From positions 1-30,684 of the IMG/VR virus record IMGVR_UViG_3300017951_000069: a DNA stretch of 30,684 nt. One strand, given 5' to 3'. Both the position numbers and the translations under genes were made by a program. The notes below the pieces were generated by a model that made no database searches, was not told where the DNA came from, and worked only from the letters and a program-made list of their open reading frames with translations. The stretch is from a virus. This document shows, in pieces, positions 20,507 to 30,532 of this stretch; position 1 is the first letter of the stretch, and each line of letters starts with the position of its first letter.

Positions 20507-22716
20507 TGTACGAACAAACTTTATATAAGGTTGTTGAACCTATAAAAAATACTACCGTACATAGATTAAATAAAGGTAAGAAGTGGAGCTATGGCTATAA
20601 TAAAGAACACGATATTGTAGTTATTAGCAAAACGGGACAAATAGGTCAGATATACGAAATACAGGGGCTTAAAATAGCGCTACCTAAGGAGCCTAAAAAC
20701 ATCATTAAGGGTAACAACAAGTGGGAAGCTAAAGAGTACCCTAAAGAGCTTAAAAACATTAAAAGTATATTTGACTGGAAAACATATCCAGATGAATTTA
20801 AGGAAAAATGGGAAACGTATATCGACGAAGAGTTCAGACGACGTGAAGAAGGCTATTGGTTCTATAATAGAAGTATGGCTACTTACCTTACTGGTACTCA
20901 CTATATGTACCTGCAGTGGACCAAAATTGATGTAGGACGACCAAACTTTAGAGAAGCAAACAGATTGTTTTTTATATTCTGGGAAGCTTGTAAAGCGGAT
21001 AATAGATGCTACGGTATGTGTTATCTTAAAAACCGTCGATCAGGTTTTTCTTTTATGTCATCGGCTGAAGCAGTAAATTTAGCCACAATATCAAGCGATG
21101 CTAGATTTGGTATATTATCAAAGTCTGGTGCTGATGCAAAAAAAATGTTTACAGATAAAGTGGTGCCTATATCGGTTAACTATCCTTTTTTCTTTAAACC
21201 AATACAAGATGGTATGGATCGGCCAAAAACCGAGCTTGCTTATAGAGTGCCAGCTTCAAAGCTTACAAGAAAATCAATACAATCTTCTGATCAAAGAGAA
21301 CAGCTTGAGGGCCTTGATACGACAATAGACTGGAAAAACACTGGGGACAACTCGTACGACGGGGAAAAATTAAAACTATTAGTCCATGACGAAAGTGGCA
21401 AATGGGAAAGACCAGATAACATATTAAATAACTGGCGTGTAACTAAAACAACGTTAAGGTTAGGTAGTAGGGTTATTGGCAAGTGTATGATGGGGTCAAC
21501 ATCAAATGCTTTGGATAAAGGAGGTGAAAACTTTAAAAAACTTTATTATGCTTCAGATGTTACCAAGCGAAACCGCAATGGACAGACTGCTTCGGGATTA
21601 TATAGTTTGTTCATACCTATGGAATGGAACTACGAGGGATTCATTGATTCTTATGGGTTACCTGTATTCGACACTCCCAAAAAACCTACAGAAGGACCAT
21701 ATGGAGATCCTATTGACGTAGGAGTTATAGAACACTGGCAAAACGAAGCAGACGGACTAAAAAACGACCAAGACGCTTTAAATGAATACTACAGACAGTT
21801 TCCAAGAACAGAGGAGCATGCGTTTAGAGATGAAACTAAAAATAGTATATTTAATTTAACAAAAATATACGAACAGATTGATTATAACGAAGATCTACGT
21901 AATAGTAATGTAGTAAGTACTGGTAGTTTTAGTTGGGAAAACGGTATTAAAGATTCAAAAGTAAAATTTACACCCAACCCAAATGGTAGGTTTAAAATAA
22001 CTTGGGTACCGGGAATTGAATTACAAAATAAACAAATTGTTAAAAACGGTGTTAAATATCCCGGCAATGAACATATGGGTGCTTTTGGTTGTGACTCATA
22101 TGATATATCAGGAACAACAGACGGAAGAGGATCTAAGGGTGCGTTGCACGGATTAACTAAGTTTAGCATGGAGGACCACCCCCCGAACACGTTTTTTCTT
22201 GAATATGTTGCAAGACCGCAAACAGCTGAAATGTTTTTTGAAGATGTATTAATGGCTTTAGTATTTTATGGGATGCCATTGCTTGCAGAAAATAATAAAC
22301 CTCGTTTGTTATATTATTTAAAAAGAAGAGGTTATAGAGGATATTCGATGAACAGACCTGATCGTTTATGGAATAAATTATCAGTTGCTGAAAAAGAAGT
22401 TGGAGGTATACCAAACTCCAGTGAAGATATTAAGCAGGCTCACGCTGCTGCTATTGAATCTTATATAGACAAATACGTGGGTGTTAAATCAGATGGACAG
22501 TACGGAGATATGTATTTTAACAATACATTAAATGACTGGGCAAGATTTGACATTAATAAAAGAACAAAATTTGATGCCGCTATTAGTTCAGGGCTGGCTA
22601 TTATGGGATGTAATAGACATTTATACAGACCTGTTGCGGATAGAGAAAAACAAAAATTAAACTTAAGTATCGCTAAGTATACAAATAGCGGATCAATATC
22701 AAAAATAATAAAATAA
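20506..22716 (+). CDS. terL: Terminase large subunit (736 aa)
   Basis: This is the ATP-driven DNA packaging motor and headful nuclease. The ATPase domain shows CYLKNRRSGFSFMSSAE (residues ~172-188), corresponding to Walker A, with R177-R178-S-G-F-S; the usual Lys after Gly is Phe181. Walker B is LKLLVHDES with Asp295-Glu296, followed by the coupling motif MMGSTSN. The nuclease domain begins around HMGAFGCDSYDISGT, with Asp530 and Asp533 as likely metal ligands of the RNase H-like fold. Length fits large terminases of this phage type, and the portal follows after 2 nt. Confidence 0.9.
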   Translation: MYEQTLYKVVEPIKNTTVHRLNKGKKWSYGYNKEHDIVVISKTGQIGQIYEIQGLKIALPKEPKNIIKGNNKWEAKEYPKELKNIKSIFDWKTYPDEFKEKWETYIDEEFRRREEGYWFYNRSMATYLTGTHYMYLQWTKIDVGRPNFREANRLFFIFWEACKADNRCYGMCYLKNRRSGFSFMSSAEAVNLATISSDARFGILSKSGADAKKMFTDKVVPISVNYPFFFKPIQDGMDRPKTELAYRVPASKLTRKSIQSSDQREQLEGLDTTIDWKNTGDNSYDGEKLKLLVHDESGKWERPDNILNNWRVTKTTLRLGSRVIGKCMMGSTSNALDKGGENFKKLYYASDVTKRNRNGQTASGLYSLFIPMEWNYEGFIDSYGLPVFDTPKKPTEGPYGDPIDVGVIEHWQNEADGLKNDQDALNEYYRQFPRTEEHAFRDETKNSIFNLTKIYEQIDYNEDLRNSNVVSTGSFSWENGIKDSKVKFTPNPNGRFKITWVPGIELQNKQIVKNGVKYPGNEHMGAFGCDSYDISGTTDGRGSKGALHGLTKFSMEDHPPNTFFLEYVARPQTAEMFFEDVLMALVFYGMPLLAENNKPRLLYYLKRRGYRGYSMNRPDRLWNKLSVAEKEVGGIPNSSEDIKQAHAAAIESYIDKYVGVKSDGQYGDMYFNNTLNDWARFDINKRTKFDAAISSGLAIMGCNRHLYRPVADREKQKLNLSIAKYTNSGSISKIIK

Positions 22717-22718
22717 AT

Positions 22719-25145
22719 ATGGCTGAGTCAGTTATAAAAGATTTTTTTCCTAGTCAAGTAGCTAGTGATGCTGAGAAGATGTCAGCTGAATATGGGCTAA
22801 AGGTAGGTAGAGCTATTCAAGACGAATGGTTTAAAATGGATACCGGTACGACTAGATATAAAACAAATCAGCATGCTTTTCATCGGTTACGATTATATGC
22901 ACGCGGAGAACAAAGCATACAAAAATATAAAGACGAGCTATCTATAAACGGGGACTTGTCATATTTAAATTTAGATTGGAAACCTGTTCCTATTATACCA
23001 AAGTTTGTTGATATAGTAGTAAATGGAATATCTGAAAGATCGTTTGACATAAAAGCATATTCACAAGATCCTTATGGCGTTAGTAAACGTACAAAATATA
23101 TGGAGTCTATTATTCGTGATATGCAAACGCAAGAATTAAACGAAATAGCTTTAGAAGCTTTTGGTGTTAGTTTATTTGAAAATAACCCAGAAGAGCTTCC
23201 AGATACTAAAGAGGAATTAGAATTACATATGCAGCTTAGTTATAAGCAAGCTGTAGAAATTGCAGAAGAGCAGGCTATTAACACACTATTGGAAGGTAAC
23301 AGATACGATCTTACTAAGAAACGCGTTACTTATGATTTAACAACTATAGGTATTGCTGCCGTTAAAAATACATTTAACCAGTCTGAAGGCGTAAAGGTTG
23401 AATATGTTGACCCCGCTAATTTAGTTTATTCCTACACAGAGTCGCCTTATTTTGAAGATATATATTATGTTGGCGAAGTTAAGCAAGTTCCTTTAAACGA
23501 GCTTAAAAAACAATTTCCAGATCTTACCAACGATCAAATGGAAAGAATTAGTAAAACTGCATATACAAGCAATGGCTTTTATGACAGAACGTTAACTAAC
23601 TATAATGAAGCTGATTCTAACACCGTTCAAGTGTTGTATTTTAATTACAAAACTTACATGAACGAAGTGTATAAAGTAAAGGAAACAGCCACAGGGGCCA
23701 CAAAAATATTGGTACGTGATGATCAGTTTGATCCACCTGTTGAAGTTTTAGAGCAGCAGTTTGGCAAGCTATCTAGATCATTAGAGGTATTATACGAAGG
23801 TGTACTAATATTAGGAACTGATATATTGCTTAAATGGGCAATGGCTAAAAATATGATGCGTCCTAAAAGCGATTATACTAAAGTAAAAATGAACTATAGT
23901 ATTGTTGCGCCTAGAATGTATAAAGGAAAAATTGAATCATTAGTAAGCCGTATAACTGGTTTTGCTGATATGATTCAGCTTACACATTTAAAGCTACAAC
24001 AGGTAATGTCAAGAATGGTGCCAGACGGCGTTTATCTTGATGCTGACGGTTTAGCTGAAATTGATTTAGGTAACGGAACAAATTATAATCCGCAAGAAGC
24101 TTTGAATATGTTCTTCCAAACAGGTTCTGTAATTGGTAGATCATTTACTCAAGAAGGTGATATGAACCCTGGTAAAGTGCCAATTCAAGAAATCACAAGT
24201 GGTTCTGGCGGTAATAAGTTAGGGGCGTTAATTAACACATATAACTATTATTTACAGATGATCCGTGACGTAACGGGTCTTAACGAGGCTAGAGACGGCA
24301 GTACACCAGATTCTAGAGCTTTAGTTGGCGTACAAAAAATGGCCGCTGCAAATTCAAATACTGCAACGCGTCATATATTAAATGCTGGTTTATTTATAAC
24401 AGCAGAGCTGGCTGAATGCTTGTCACTAAGAATATCTGATATATTAGAGTTTTCACCCACTGCTGATGCTTTTATACAAAAGATCGGCGGTCACAATGTT
24501 GCTACACTGCAAGAAATGAGTGAATTGCATTTGTATGATTTTGGTATATTTATTGAACTAGCGCCAGATGAAGAAGAAAAAGCAATGCTCGAAAATAATA
24601 TTCAGACGGCATTATCAGCTGGTCTTATTGATTTAGACGATGCTATAGATTTACGTGATATTAAAAATATAAAGCTAGCTAATCAATTATTAAAAATTAG
24701 ACGTAAGCGTAAATTAGAGCGTGATCAGTTAATGCAACAGCAAAATATTCAAGCTCAAGCAGAGGCTAACGCACAAACACAACAAGTTGCTGCTCAAATG
24801 GAAGTTCAAAAGCAAAACGCTATCACTTCTCAAAAAATGCAACTTGAACAAACAAAAGCAGAATTAGATTTACAAAAGCTACAACAAGAAAAAATGGCTA
24901 AAATGGAACTAATGAAGCTAGAGTTTGAAATGAATATGCAGTTAAAGGATGCTGAGGTTGAAACATATAAAGCAAGAGAGTCATTTAAAGAAGACCGTAA
25001 AGATGACAGGACTAAGCTTCAAGCTTCACAGCAAAGTGAACTTATAGAGCAAAGAAAGAATAATACTCCGCCTAAAAACTTTGAATCGTCGGGTAACGAT
25101 ATAATTGGCGGTGGATTTGACTTAGGTTCCTTTGAACCCAAGTAA
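22719..25145 (+). CDS. Portal protein (808 aa)
   Basis: The gene sits between the large terminase and the scaffold/capsid genes, as portals do. The N-terminal half has the typical mix of helices and beta segments (for example WKPVPIIPKFVDIVVNGISE near residue 86), followed by V-E-Y-V-D-P-A-N-L-V-Y-S. The last third is a long Gln/Lys/Glu-rich coiled coil (roughly residues 645-770), matching the crown or barrel helices of large podovirus-type portals. It would form the dodecameric DNA channel at one capsid vertex. Confidence 0.85.
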   Translation: MAESVIKDFFPSQVASDAEKMSAEYGLKVGRAIQDEWFKMDTGTTRYKTNQHAFHRLRLYARGEQSIQKYKDELSINGDLSYLNLDWKPVPIIPKFVDIVVNGISERSFDIKAYSQDPYGVSKRTKYMESIIRDMQTQELNEIALEAFGVSLFENNPEELPDTKEELELHMQLSYKQAVEIAEEQAINTLLEGNRYDLTKKRVTYDLTTIGIAAVKNTFNQSEGVKVEYVDPANLVYSYTESPYFEDIYYVGEVKQVPLNELKKQFPDLTNDQMERISKTAYTSNGFYDRTLTNYNEADSNTVQVLYFNYKTYMNEVYKVKETATGATKILVRDDQFDPPVEVLEQQFGKLSRSLEVLYEGVLILGTDILLKWAMAKNMMRPKSDYTKVKMNYSIVAPRMYKGKIESLVSRITGFADMIQLTHLKLQQVMSRMVPDGVYLDADGLAEIDLGNGTNYNPQEALNMFFQTGSVIGRSFTQEGDMNPGKVPIQEITSGSGGNKLGALINTYNYYLQMIRDVTGLNEARDGSTPDSRALVGVQKMAAANSNTATRHILNAGLFITAELAECLSLRISDILEFSPTADAFIQKIGGHNVATLQEMSELHLYDFGIFIELAPDEEEKAMLENNIQTALSAGLIDLDDAIDLRDIKNIKLANQLLKIRRKRKLERDQLMQQQNIQAQAEANAQTQQVAAQMEVQKQNAITSQKMQLEQTKAELDLQKLQQEKMAKMELMKLEFEMNMQLKDAEVETYKARESFKEDRKDDRTKLQASQQSELIEQRKNNTPPKNFESSGNDIIGGGFDLGSFEPK

Positions 25146-25156
25146 TAATAAGTAAA

Positions 25157-25165
25157 GTAATTATA
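25157..25165 (+). promoter_or_regulatory. GTAATTATA motif upstream of scaffold gene
   Basis: GTAATTATA occurs 21 nt before the scaffold-like gene. The same nonamer is found before the genes at 5632 and 7760, each in a gap between gene groups. It is a possible late promoter or AT-rich leader element; three matches in AT-rich DNA is weak evidence. Confidence 0.3.
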
Positions 25166-25177
25166 TAATATTTTATC

Positions 25178-26413
25178 ATGGAAAACCAAGAAAACGAGGC
25201 TATTGAAAATGTAGCCGCAGAAACCAATGAGCAGCCAGTTGAAGAAACAGGTAAGCTAAAAGTAAAACGTCCAAAACAATTTGTTAAACAAAACACAGAA
25301 GACGACGTTATTAAAGTTGATTTAAGACAAAACAAAGAAGAAGATGCCGTTCAAGAGCAAAGCACAGATGCAGGCAATGATATTGTCGAGCAACCCCAAA
25401 ACGAGGGAGGTAGCGAAGAAGTGGTTGAAGAAGTACGGGACACCGAACAAAATGAAGAGCAACCCGTTCAAAATGAAGAGCAACCCGTTCTTGAAGAAAT
25501 AATTGAAGAAGAGGTACAAGAGCAAACCGAACAGTTAACAGAGGATGTAGCTGAAGCAATTGCTGAGCAAAAAGAAACAGGTGTTGAACTTCCTGAAAAT
25601 ATTCAAAAAGTTGTAGACTTTATGAATGAAACCGGTGGTACACTTGAAGATTATGTACGATTAAATCAAGATTACTCTCAGTTAAATGAAACACAATTAT
25701 TAAGAGAGTATTACGAAAACACAAGACCTCATCTTGATAAAGAAGAAATTGACTTTTTAATGGAAGACAATTTTGCATTTGATGAAGAGCTTGATGAAGA
25801 AAGAGATATACGTAAAAAGAAAATAGCTTATAAAGAAGAGCTAGCAAAGGCTAAAACCCACTTAGATGGACTAAAGTCTAAATATTACGAAGAAATTAAA
25901 GCTGGATCAAGGTTAAATCCTGAACAGCAAAAAGCGGTTGAATTTTTTAATCGCTATAATAAAGAAAATGCGGAAGCATCTAAAGTAGCTGAAAAGCAAA
26001 AGCAAGTATTTTTAAACCAAACCAATAATGTTTTTTCAAATGATTTCAAAGGTTTTGATTATCAAGTAGGAGACAAAAAATACAGATTTAATATTAAAAA
26101 TGCTAGCGAGATTAAAGAAACCCAAAGCGACATTAATAATTTTGTCAAGAAGTTCTTGAACGATAAAAATGAAATGTCAGATGCTAAAGGTTATCATAAA
26201 TCATTATTTACAGCTATGAATGCCGATAAGATAGCACAACACTTTTATGAGCAAGGTAAAGCCGACGCTATGAAAGAGAGTATGGCTAGAACGAAGAATG
26301 TTAATATGGACGCGAGAGGTGTGCATGAAAAAGTTACGTCTTCAAGTGGTTGGACTGTTAGAGCTATAAATGGGCAAGATACTTCTAAACTGAAAATTAA
26401 ACTTAGAAAATAA
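25178..26413 (+). CDS. Acidic scaffold-like capsid assembly protein (411 aa)
   Basis: The first ~130 residues are extremely rich in Glu and Gln, with a tandem duplication (QNEEQPV twice, visible as a repeat of CAAAATGAAGAGCAACCCGT). The centre is helical and charged (residues ~150-290), and the C-terminal third is basic. Size, charge distribution and position between portal and major capsid protein fit a scaffolding protein that guides procapsid assembly and leaves or is cleaved. No protease motif is recognised. Confidence 0.7.
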   Translation: MENQENEAIENVAAETNEQPVEETGKLKVKRPKQFVKQNTEDDVIKVDLRQNKEEDAVQEQSTDAGNDIVEQPQNEGGSEEVVEEVRDTEQNEEQPVQNEEQPVLEEIIEEEVQEQTEQLTEDVAEAIAEQKETGVELPENIQKVVDFMNETGGTLEDYVRLNQDYSQLNETQLLREYYENTRPHLDKEEIDFLMEDNFAFDEELDEERDIRKKKIAYKEELAKAKTHLDGLKSKYYEEIKAGSRLNPEQQKAVEFFNRYNKENAEASKVAEKQKQVFLNQTNNVFSNDFKGFDYQVGDKKYRFNIKNASEIKETQSDINNFVKKFLNDKNEMSDAKGYHKSLFTAMNADKIAQHFYEQGKADAMKESMARTKNVNMDARGVHEKVTSSSGWTVRAINGQDTSKLKIKLRK

Positions 26414-26433
26414 AAATTTAAAATTTAGAAAAA

Positions 26434-27921
26434 ATGGGATCATTTACTACCCAGGTAGCTGGGTTAACTCCAAGACCAGTCAAAGAATTGGCTTGGGATA
26501 ATTATTTAAACATTGACGATTTAAAATTCGATCAACAATTTTTGCCAGAAGTATACGAAAAAGAAATCGAAAGATTTGGAAATCGTACAATTTCTGGATT
26601 CTTAAGAATGGTAGGCGCTGAAATGCCTATGGCTTCTGACGTTGTAACTTGGGTTGAGCAAGGGCGTTTGCACATTGCTTATGATAGCCTTGTAATTGCT
26701 ACAGGACAAGCTCCAGTTGTAAATACAATTTCAGGATTACCTACTGGACACTTAATTCAACCAGGTATGACTATCGCTGTTTCTAACGCAAGTGGATCAG
26801 AAGTGGATAAAGCGTATGTAAAAACTGCTGCTGCTAACTCTATTACAGTTGAATGTTATGGACAATCTGCTGATGGTGGACTTTCTATTACTGCAAGTGC
26901 TGCTACAGATAAGAAATTATTTGTATATGGCTCTGAGTACGGAAAAGGTTCTTCAGGCGTAGGTAATCAAATTGAAGCTAGTTCTTCTTTCTTTAGCAAC
27001 AAACCAATTATTTTGAGAGACAAGTATTCAGTATATGGATCTAACGTTGCTCAAATTGGATGGGTTGAAGTTACTACTGAAGCTGGAACAGGTGGATACT
27101 TATGGTACTTAAAGTCTGAGCACGAAGCAAGACTACGTTTCCAAGATTATCTTGAAATGTCTATGGTAGAAGCTGAAAAATCACAAAATGCCGCAGGTAC
27201 AGCCGATAGAGCAATTACTCCAGTAGGTAGCTACGCTCAAGGAGGTGCTGAAATCACTGGTACTGAAGGTTTATTTGCTGCTATTGAAGATAGAGGTAAT
27301 GTATTTACAGGTCTTGACACGGCATATGGAAACTACGCTGCTGCTGATGCTGGTGCAGGTGCCGCTGGGTCTTATGTTACAAACAACGGTATTGATGAAT
27401 TTGATACTATTCTACAACAATTAGACACTCAAGGTGCTATCGAAGAAAATATGCTTTTCTTAGATCGTGCTACTGCTTTAGGATTTGATAATATGCTTGC
27501 TGCACTTAACGCTCCTTATGGAGGTGGTACTTCTTATGGTGTATTTGAAAACTCTGAAGATATGGCTCTTAACTTAGGATTTAACGGTTTCCGTAGAGGT
27601 TCTTACGATTTCTACAAAACTGACTGGAAATATTTAAATGACTCTACAACTCGTGGAATCATCGATGATATCGAAGGTGTATTAGTTCCTGCTGGAGTTT
27701 CAACAGTATACGATCAGCAATTAGGTACTAACATCCAAAGACCATTCTTACATGTACGTTATAGAGCTTCTGAAGCTGACGACCGTAGAATGAAATCTTG
27801 GATTACAGGATCTGTTGGTGGAAACTACACTAGCGACGAAGATGCAATGAATGTACACTTCTTATCAGAGCGTGCACTTTGTGTTCAAGGAGCTAACAAC
27901 TTTGTATTGTTCAAATCATAA
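26434..27921 (+). CDS. Major capsid protein (495 aa)
   Basis: The protein has segments typical of the HK97-like capsid proteins of Bacteroidota podoviruses: a VKELAWDNYLNIDDLKFDQQ start, then Q-I-G-W-V-E-V followed by GYLWYLKSEHEARLRFQDYL and E-M-S-M-V-E-A-E-K. Later come L-F-L-D-R-A-T-A-L-G-F and the C-terminal RRMKSWITGSVGG. An inserted beta-rich region (~residues 85-180) may be a surface domain. To the eye, codon use is more selective than in its neighbours (GGA, AAC, CGT, GCT frequent), as expected for the most abundant phage protein. A strong terminator follows. Confidence 0.88.
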   Translation: MGSFTTQVAGLTPRPVKELAWDNYLNIDDLKFDQQFLPEVYEKEIERFGNRTISGFLRMVGAEMPMASDVVTWVEQGRLHIAYDSLVIATGQAPVVNTISGLPTGHLIQPGMTIAVSNASGSEVDKAYVKTAAANSITVECYGQSADGGLSITASAATDKKLFVYGSEYGKGSSGVGNQIEASSSFFSNKPIILRDKYSVYGSNVAQIGWVEVTTEAGTGGYLWYLKSEHEARLRFQDYLEMSMVEAEKSQNAAGTADRAITPVGSYAQGGAEITGTEGLFAAIEDRGNVFTGLDTAYGNYAAADAGAGAAGSYVTNNGIDEFDTILQQLDTQGAIEENMLFLDRATALGFDNMLAALNAPYGGGTSYGVFENSEDMALNLGFNGFRRGSYDFYKTDWKYLNDSTTRGIIDDIEGVLVPAGVSTVYDQQLGTNIQRPFLHVRYRASEADDRRMKSWITGSVGGNYTSDEDAMNVHFLSERALCVQGANNFVLFKS

Positions 27922-27932
27922 GTTTTATATAA

Positions 27933-27977
27933 GTAAGGTTACCCTCGATGTATCTTCGGGGGTAATTCTTACCTTTT
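27933..27977 (+). terminator. Rho-independent terminator after the major capsid gene
   Basis: GTAAG...CTTAC plus an inner TTACCC...GGGTAA form a long imperfect stem. A CCTTTTATTA tail starts at 27972. It begins 12 nt after the capsid stop and would cap the abundant capsid message. Confidence 0.7.
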
Positions 27978-28002
27978 ATTAATTATTTAATTTTATTATA
28001 TC

Positions 28003-28827
28003 ATGGCTAAAAAAGCTAAAGCAGAAGAAACTGTTGAGGTTGCACCTCAGCCTGTAGTTGCTAAAAAAGTAGCTGCACCAAAACCACAAAAGCCTGAATG
28101 GGAATATAGAGACAGGCTATATACTTTAAGAAAAAATAAAACACCATTAACATATGTAATACCTTCAAAGCATTCTGGTAAAAATAAACTATTATGGTTT
28201 GACCCAGAAAAAGGATATCAAAGAGCTTTAAGGTATGTTACAAACCAGCCTACCCCTTTTGTAGATGAACAAACTGGAGTAGTTACGCTTGGTAGAATTG
28301 TGTTTAAAAATGGCGCTTTAAGGGTGCCAAAAGAAGACGTTGGTCTTCAAAAATTATTATCTTTATATCATCCTTTAAAGGATTTATTATATGAAGAATA
28401 TAATCCAGTTCAAATTTCAGTTAATGAAACAGAACAAATAGAGCTTGAGATTGAAGCATTACTTATTGCAAAACAAATGGACATTAACGAAGCTGAAGCA
28501 GTTTTAAGAGTTGAGTTTGGAAGCAAGGTAGATGAATTAAGTAGCTCTGAATTAAAAAGAGATCTTTTAATATTTGCTAAAAAGAAACCAGGGTTATTTA
28601 TAGAACTGGCTAATGATGATAACGTAGAGTTGCGGAACATCGGAATAAAAGCAACACAAGCTGGTATTATTCAGCTATCAAAAGATCAAAGAACATTTAC
28701 ATACGGTGATAATCAAAGAAAACTTATGACAGTACCTTTTGATGAGCACCCATATTCAGCGTTAGCCGCTTGGTTTAAAACTGACGAAGGTATGGAAGTG
28801 TTAAATCATGTAACAAAAAAATTATAA
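28003..28827 (+). CDS. Conserved structural-region hypothetical protein (274 aa)
   Basis: After a Lys/Ala/Pro-rich N-terminus (~30 residues, probably disordered) the protein shows KPEWEYRDRLYTLRKNKTPL, Y-V-I-P-S-K-H-S-G and LLWFDPEKGYQRALRYVTNQ. Then come a helical centre and a YSALAAWFKTDEGMEVLNHV end. I have the impression that such proteins follow the capsid gene in related marine phages, where they are described only as structural or hypothetical. A decoration or head-completion role is plausible but not shown. Confidence 0.65.
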   Translation: MAKKAKAEETVEVAPQPVVAKKVAAPKPQKPEWEYRDRLYTLRKNKTPLTYVIPSKHSGKNKLLWFDPEKGYQRALRYVTNQPTPFVDEQTGVVTLGRIVFKNGALRVPKEDVGLQKLLSLYHPLKDLLYEEYNPVQISVNETEQIELEIEALLIAKQMDINEAEAVLRVEFGSKVDELSSSELKRDLLIFAKKKPGLFIELANDDNVELRNIGIKATQAGIIQLSKDQRTFTYGDNQRKLMTVPFDEHPYSALAAWFKTDEGMEVLNHVTKKL

Positions 28828-28844
28828 GTTACCATTGTAGTGAT

Positions 28845-28865
28845 AGGCCGCTGTAATGGCGGCTT
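28845..28865 (+). terminator. Hairpin terminator candidate
   Basis: AGGCCGC pairs with GCGGCTT (7 bp, one G-U) around a 7-nt loop, followed by ATTTACTAT. It lies 18 nt after the 274-aa gene stop and before the next gene. Confidence 0.55.
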
Positions 28866-28888
28866 ATTTACTATAAATACAAAAACAA

Positions 28889-29614
28889 ATGGCAGTAAGT
28901 ATAGATACAGTTTATCAAAAAGTATTAGCAATACTAAATAAAGAACAGCGTGGATATATTACTCCTCAGGAATTTAATTTATTTGCCAATAGAGCACAGT
29001 TAGATTTATTTGAGCAGTATTTCTACGACATTAATCAATTTGGCAGAATGCACGGTAATAGCACTGAGTATTCAGACATGCTAAATGTATTAAATGAAAA
29101 AATTAATATATTTGAGACTACTGCTACTTTAACATATAGTACAGATCATTTTGATCTGCCTACAAACCTTTATCGTTTAGGTACAATTATATATGCTAAC
29201 ACCACAACTGACAACTTCGGTGTTACATCTACAGAGCCCATAGAGGCTGAAAGAGTTAATAAAAACGAAATTCTATACATTAACTCATCCCCGCTAACTA
29301 GACCAGCTAATACTAGACCTATATACACATCTGACTCAACAGGTGTTAATGTCTATGGGGCGGCTGAATTAACATCTGCAGTTACTTGCAATTACGTTAG
29401 AAAGCCAGCTACTCCCAACTGGGCATACCAGATTGTTTTCGGGGAGCCACTGTATGATGCAGCAAATTCAGTAAATTTTGAATTACACCCCTCTGATGAA
29501 ACAGAATTGGTTACAAAAATATTAGAATCAGCTGGATTGTTAATTAAAGACATTAGCTTCTATCAAGTTGGTGATAAAGAAGAAATGGAAACTGTACAAC
29601 AAGAAAAATCTTAA
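28889..29614 (+). CDS. Head-tail connector/ring-like structural protein (241 aa)
   Basis: The N-terminal VYQKVLAILNKEQRGYITPQ, then EFNLFANRAQLDLFEQYFYD, resembles a conserved structural protein of marine and crAss-like Bacteroidota phages, placed just after the capsid gene. The centre is beta-rich, and the end is a HPSDETELVTKILESAGLLI helix, as in adaptor proteins that stack below the portal. The assignment as connector is from family memory and gene order. Confidence 0.65.
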   Translation: MAVSIDTVYQKVLAILNKEQRGYITPQEFNLFANRAQLDLFEQYFYDINQFGRMHGNSTEYSDMLNVLNEKINIFETTATLTYSTDHFDLPTNLYRLGTIIYANTTTDNFGVTSTEPIEAERVNKNEILYINSSPLTRPANTRPIYTSDSTGVNVYGAAELTSAVTCNYVRKPATPNWAYQIVFGEPLYDAANSVNFELHPSDETELVTKILESAGLLIKDISFYQVGDKEEMETVQQEKS

Positions 29615-29617
29615 TAA

Positions 29618-30529
29618 ATGAGTTTAATCACCCAAACAAACGAACAGTATTACGAGGGACCAGATGGAATTTGGAACAGCTTAGATGAAAACTATGGTGA
29701 CTATCAATTCATTTCTCTTAAAGATATTATAAATAACTTTATTATAGCTTATGTTGGCGAAGATAAAATTATAAGTAAAATAAAAAGAACTGATATTGTA
29801 TTTCACGCTAAGCGCGGTGTACAGGAATTAAATTTTGATACGCTGCATTCTTTTAAAGCACAAGAAATTGAAATAGGCCCTCAGCTATATATGGTATTGC
29901 CGCAAGACTATGTTAACTATATAAAGTTTACATGGACAGATAGCGCTGGTATAGAACACGTAATATATCCCGCAAGCAAAACTTCTGATCCACCAGCTAT
30001 ATTGCAAGATGATAATTTTGAATATACGTTTGATAATAATGGTGAAATATTATATGCTCAGGAATCAGAAACTTGGAAAAAGTTTAGCTCTACTGGCATT
30101 AGCCCAGAAGACCCAATGTCTGAAGCAGCTGCCGCGGATAAAATATATGAGCAAAACTTAGGCAGACGATATGGTATTGATCCTCAGTTTGCACAATCAA
30201 ATGGCACATTTTTTATAGACCAAGTTAGGGGATTAGCAAGATTTAGCTCAAATATGGTGCATAAAATTGTAACATTAAAGTATGTTAGCGATGGACTTAA
30301 TGTTAAAGAAGAGGAAATGCGTATACATAAGTTTGCTGAAGAGGCTATGTATAAATACCTTGCGCACGCTATATTAGCAACAAGGGCTAATACCCCTGAA
30401 TATATGATAGCGCGTTTCAAAAGAGAAGCTGCAGCAACTAAGCGTAATGCTAAATTAAGACTTTCAAATATAAAATTAGAGGAAATCACGCAAGTATTGC
30501 GAGGTAAATCTAAACAAATAAAACACTAA
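29618..30529 (+). CDS. Conserved virion connector/tail protein (303 aa)
   Basis: The protein carries blocks that I recognise from marine Bacteroidota podoviruses: AKRGVQELNFDTLHSFKAQE, LPQDYVNYIKFTWTDSAGIE followed by H-V-I-Y-P-A-S-K-T-S, RRYGIDPQFAQSNGTFFIDQ, HKFAEEAMYKYLAHAILATR, and a RLSNIKLEEITQVLRGKSKQ end. In those genomes it is annotated as structural. It most likely belongs to the neck or upper tail ring. It starts 3 nt after the preceding stop. Confidence 0.7.
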   Translation: MSLITQTNEQYYEGPDGIWNSLDENYGDYQFISLKDIINNFIIAYVGEDKIISKIKRTDIVFHAKRGVQELNFDTLHSFKAQEIEIGPQLYMVLPQDYVNYIKFTWTDSAGIEHVIYPASKTSDPPAILQDDNFEYTFDNNGEILYAQESETWKKFSSTGISPEDPMSEAAAADKIYEQNLGRRYGIDPQFAQSNGTFFIDQVRGLARFSSNMVHKIVTLKYVSDGLNVKEEEMRIHKFAEEAMYKYLAHAILATRANTPEYMIARFKREAAATKRNAKLRLSNIKLEEITQVLRGKSKQIKH

Positions 30530-30532
30530 TAT

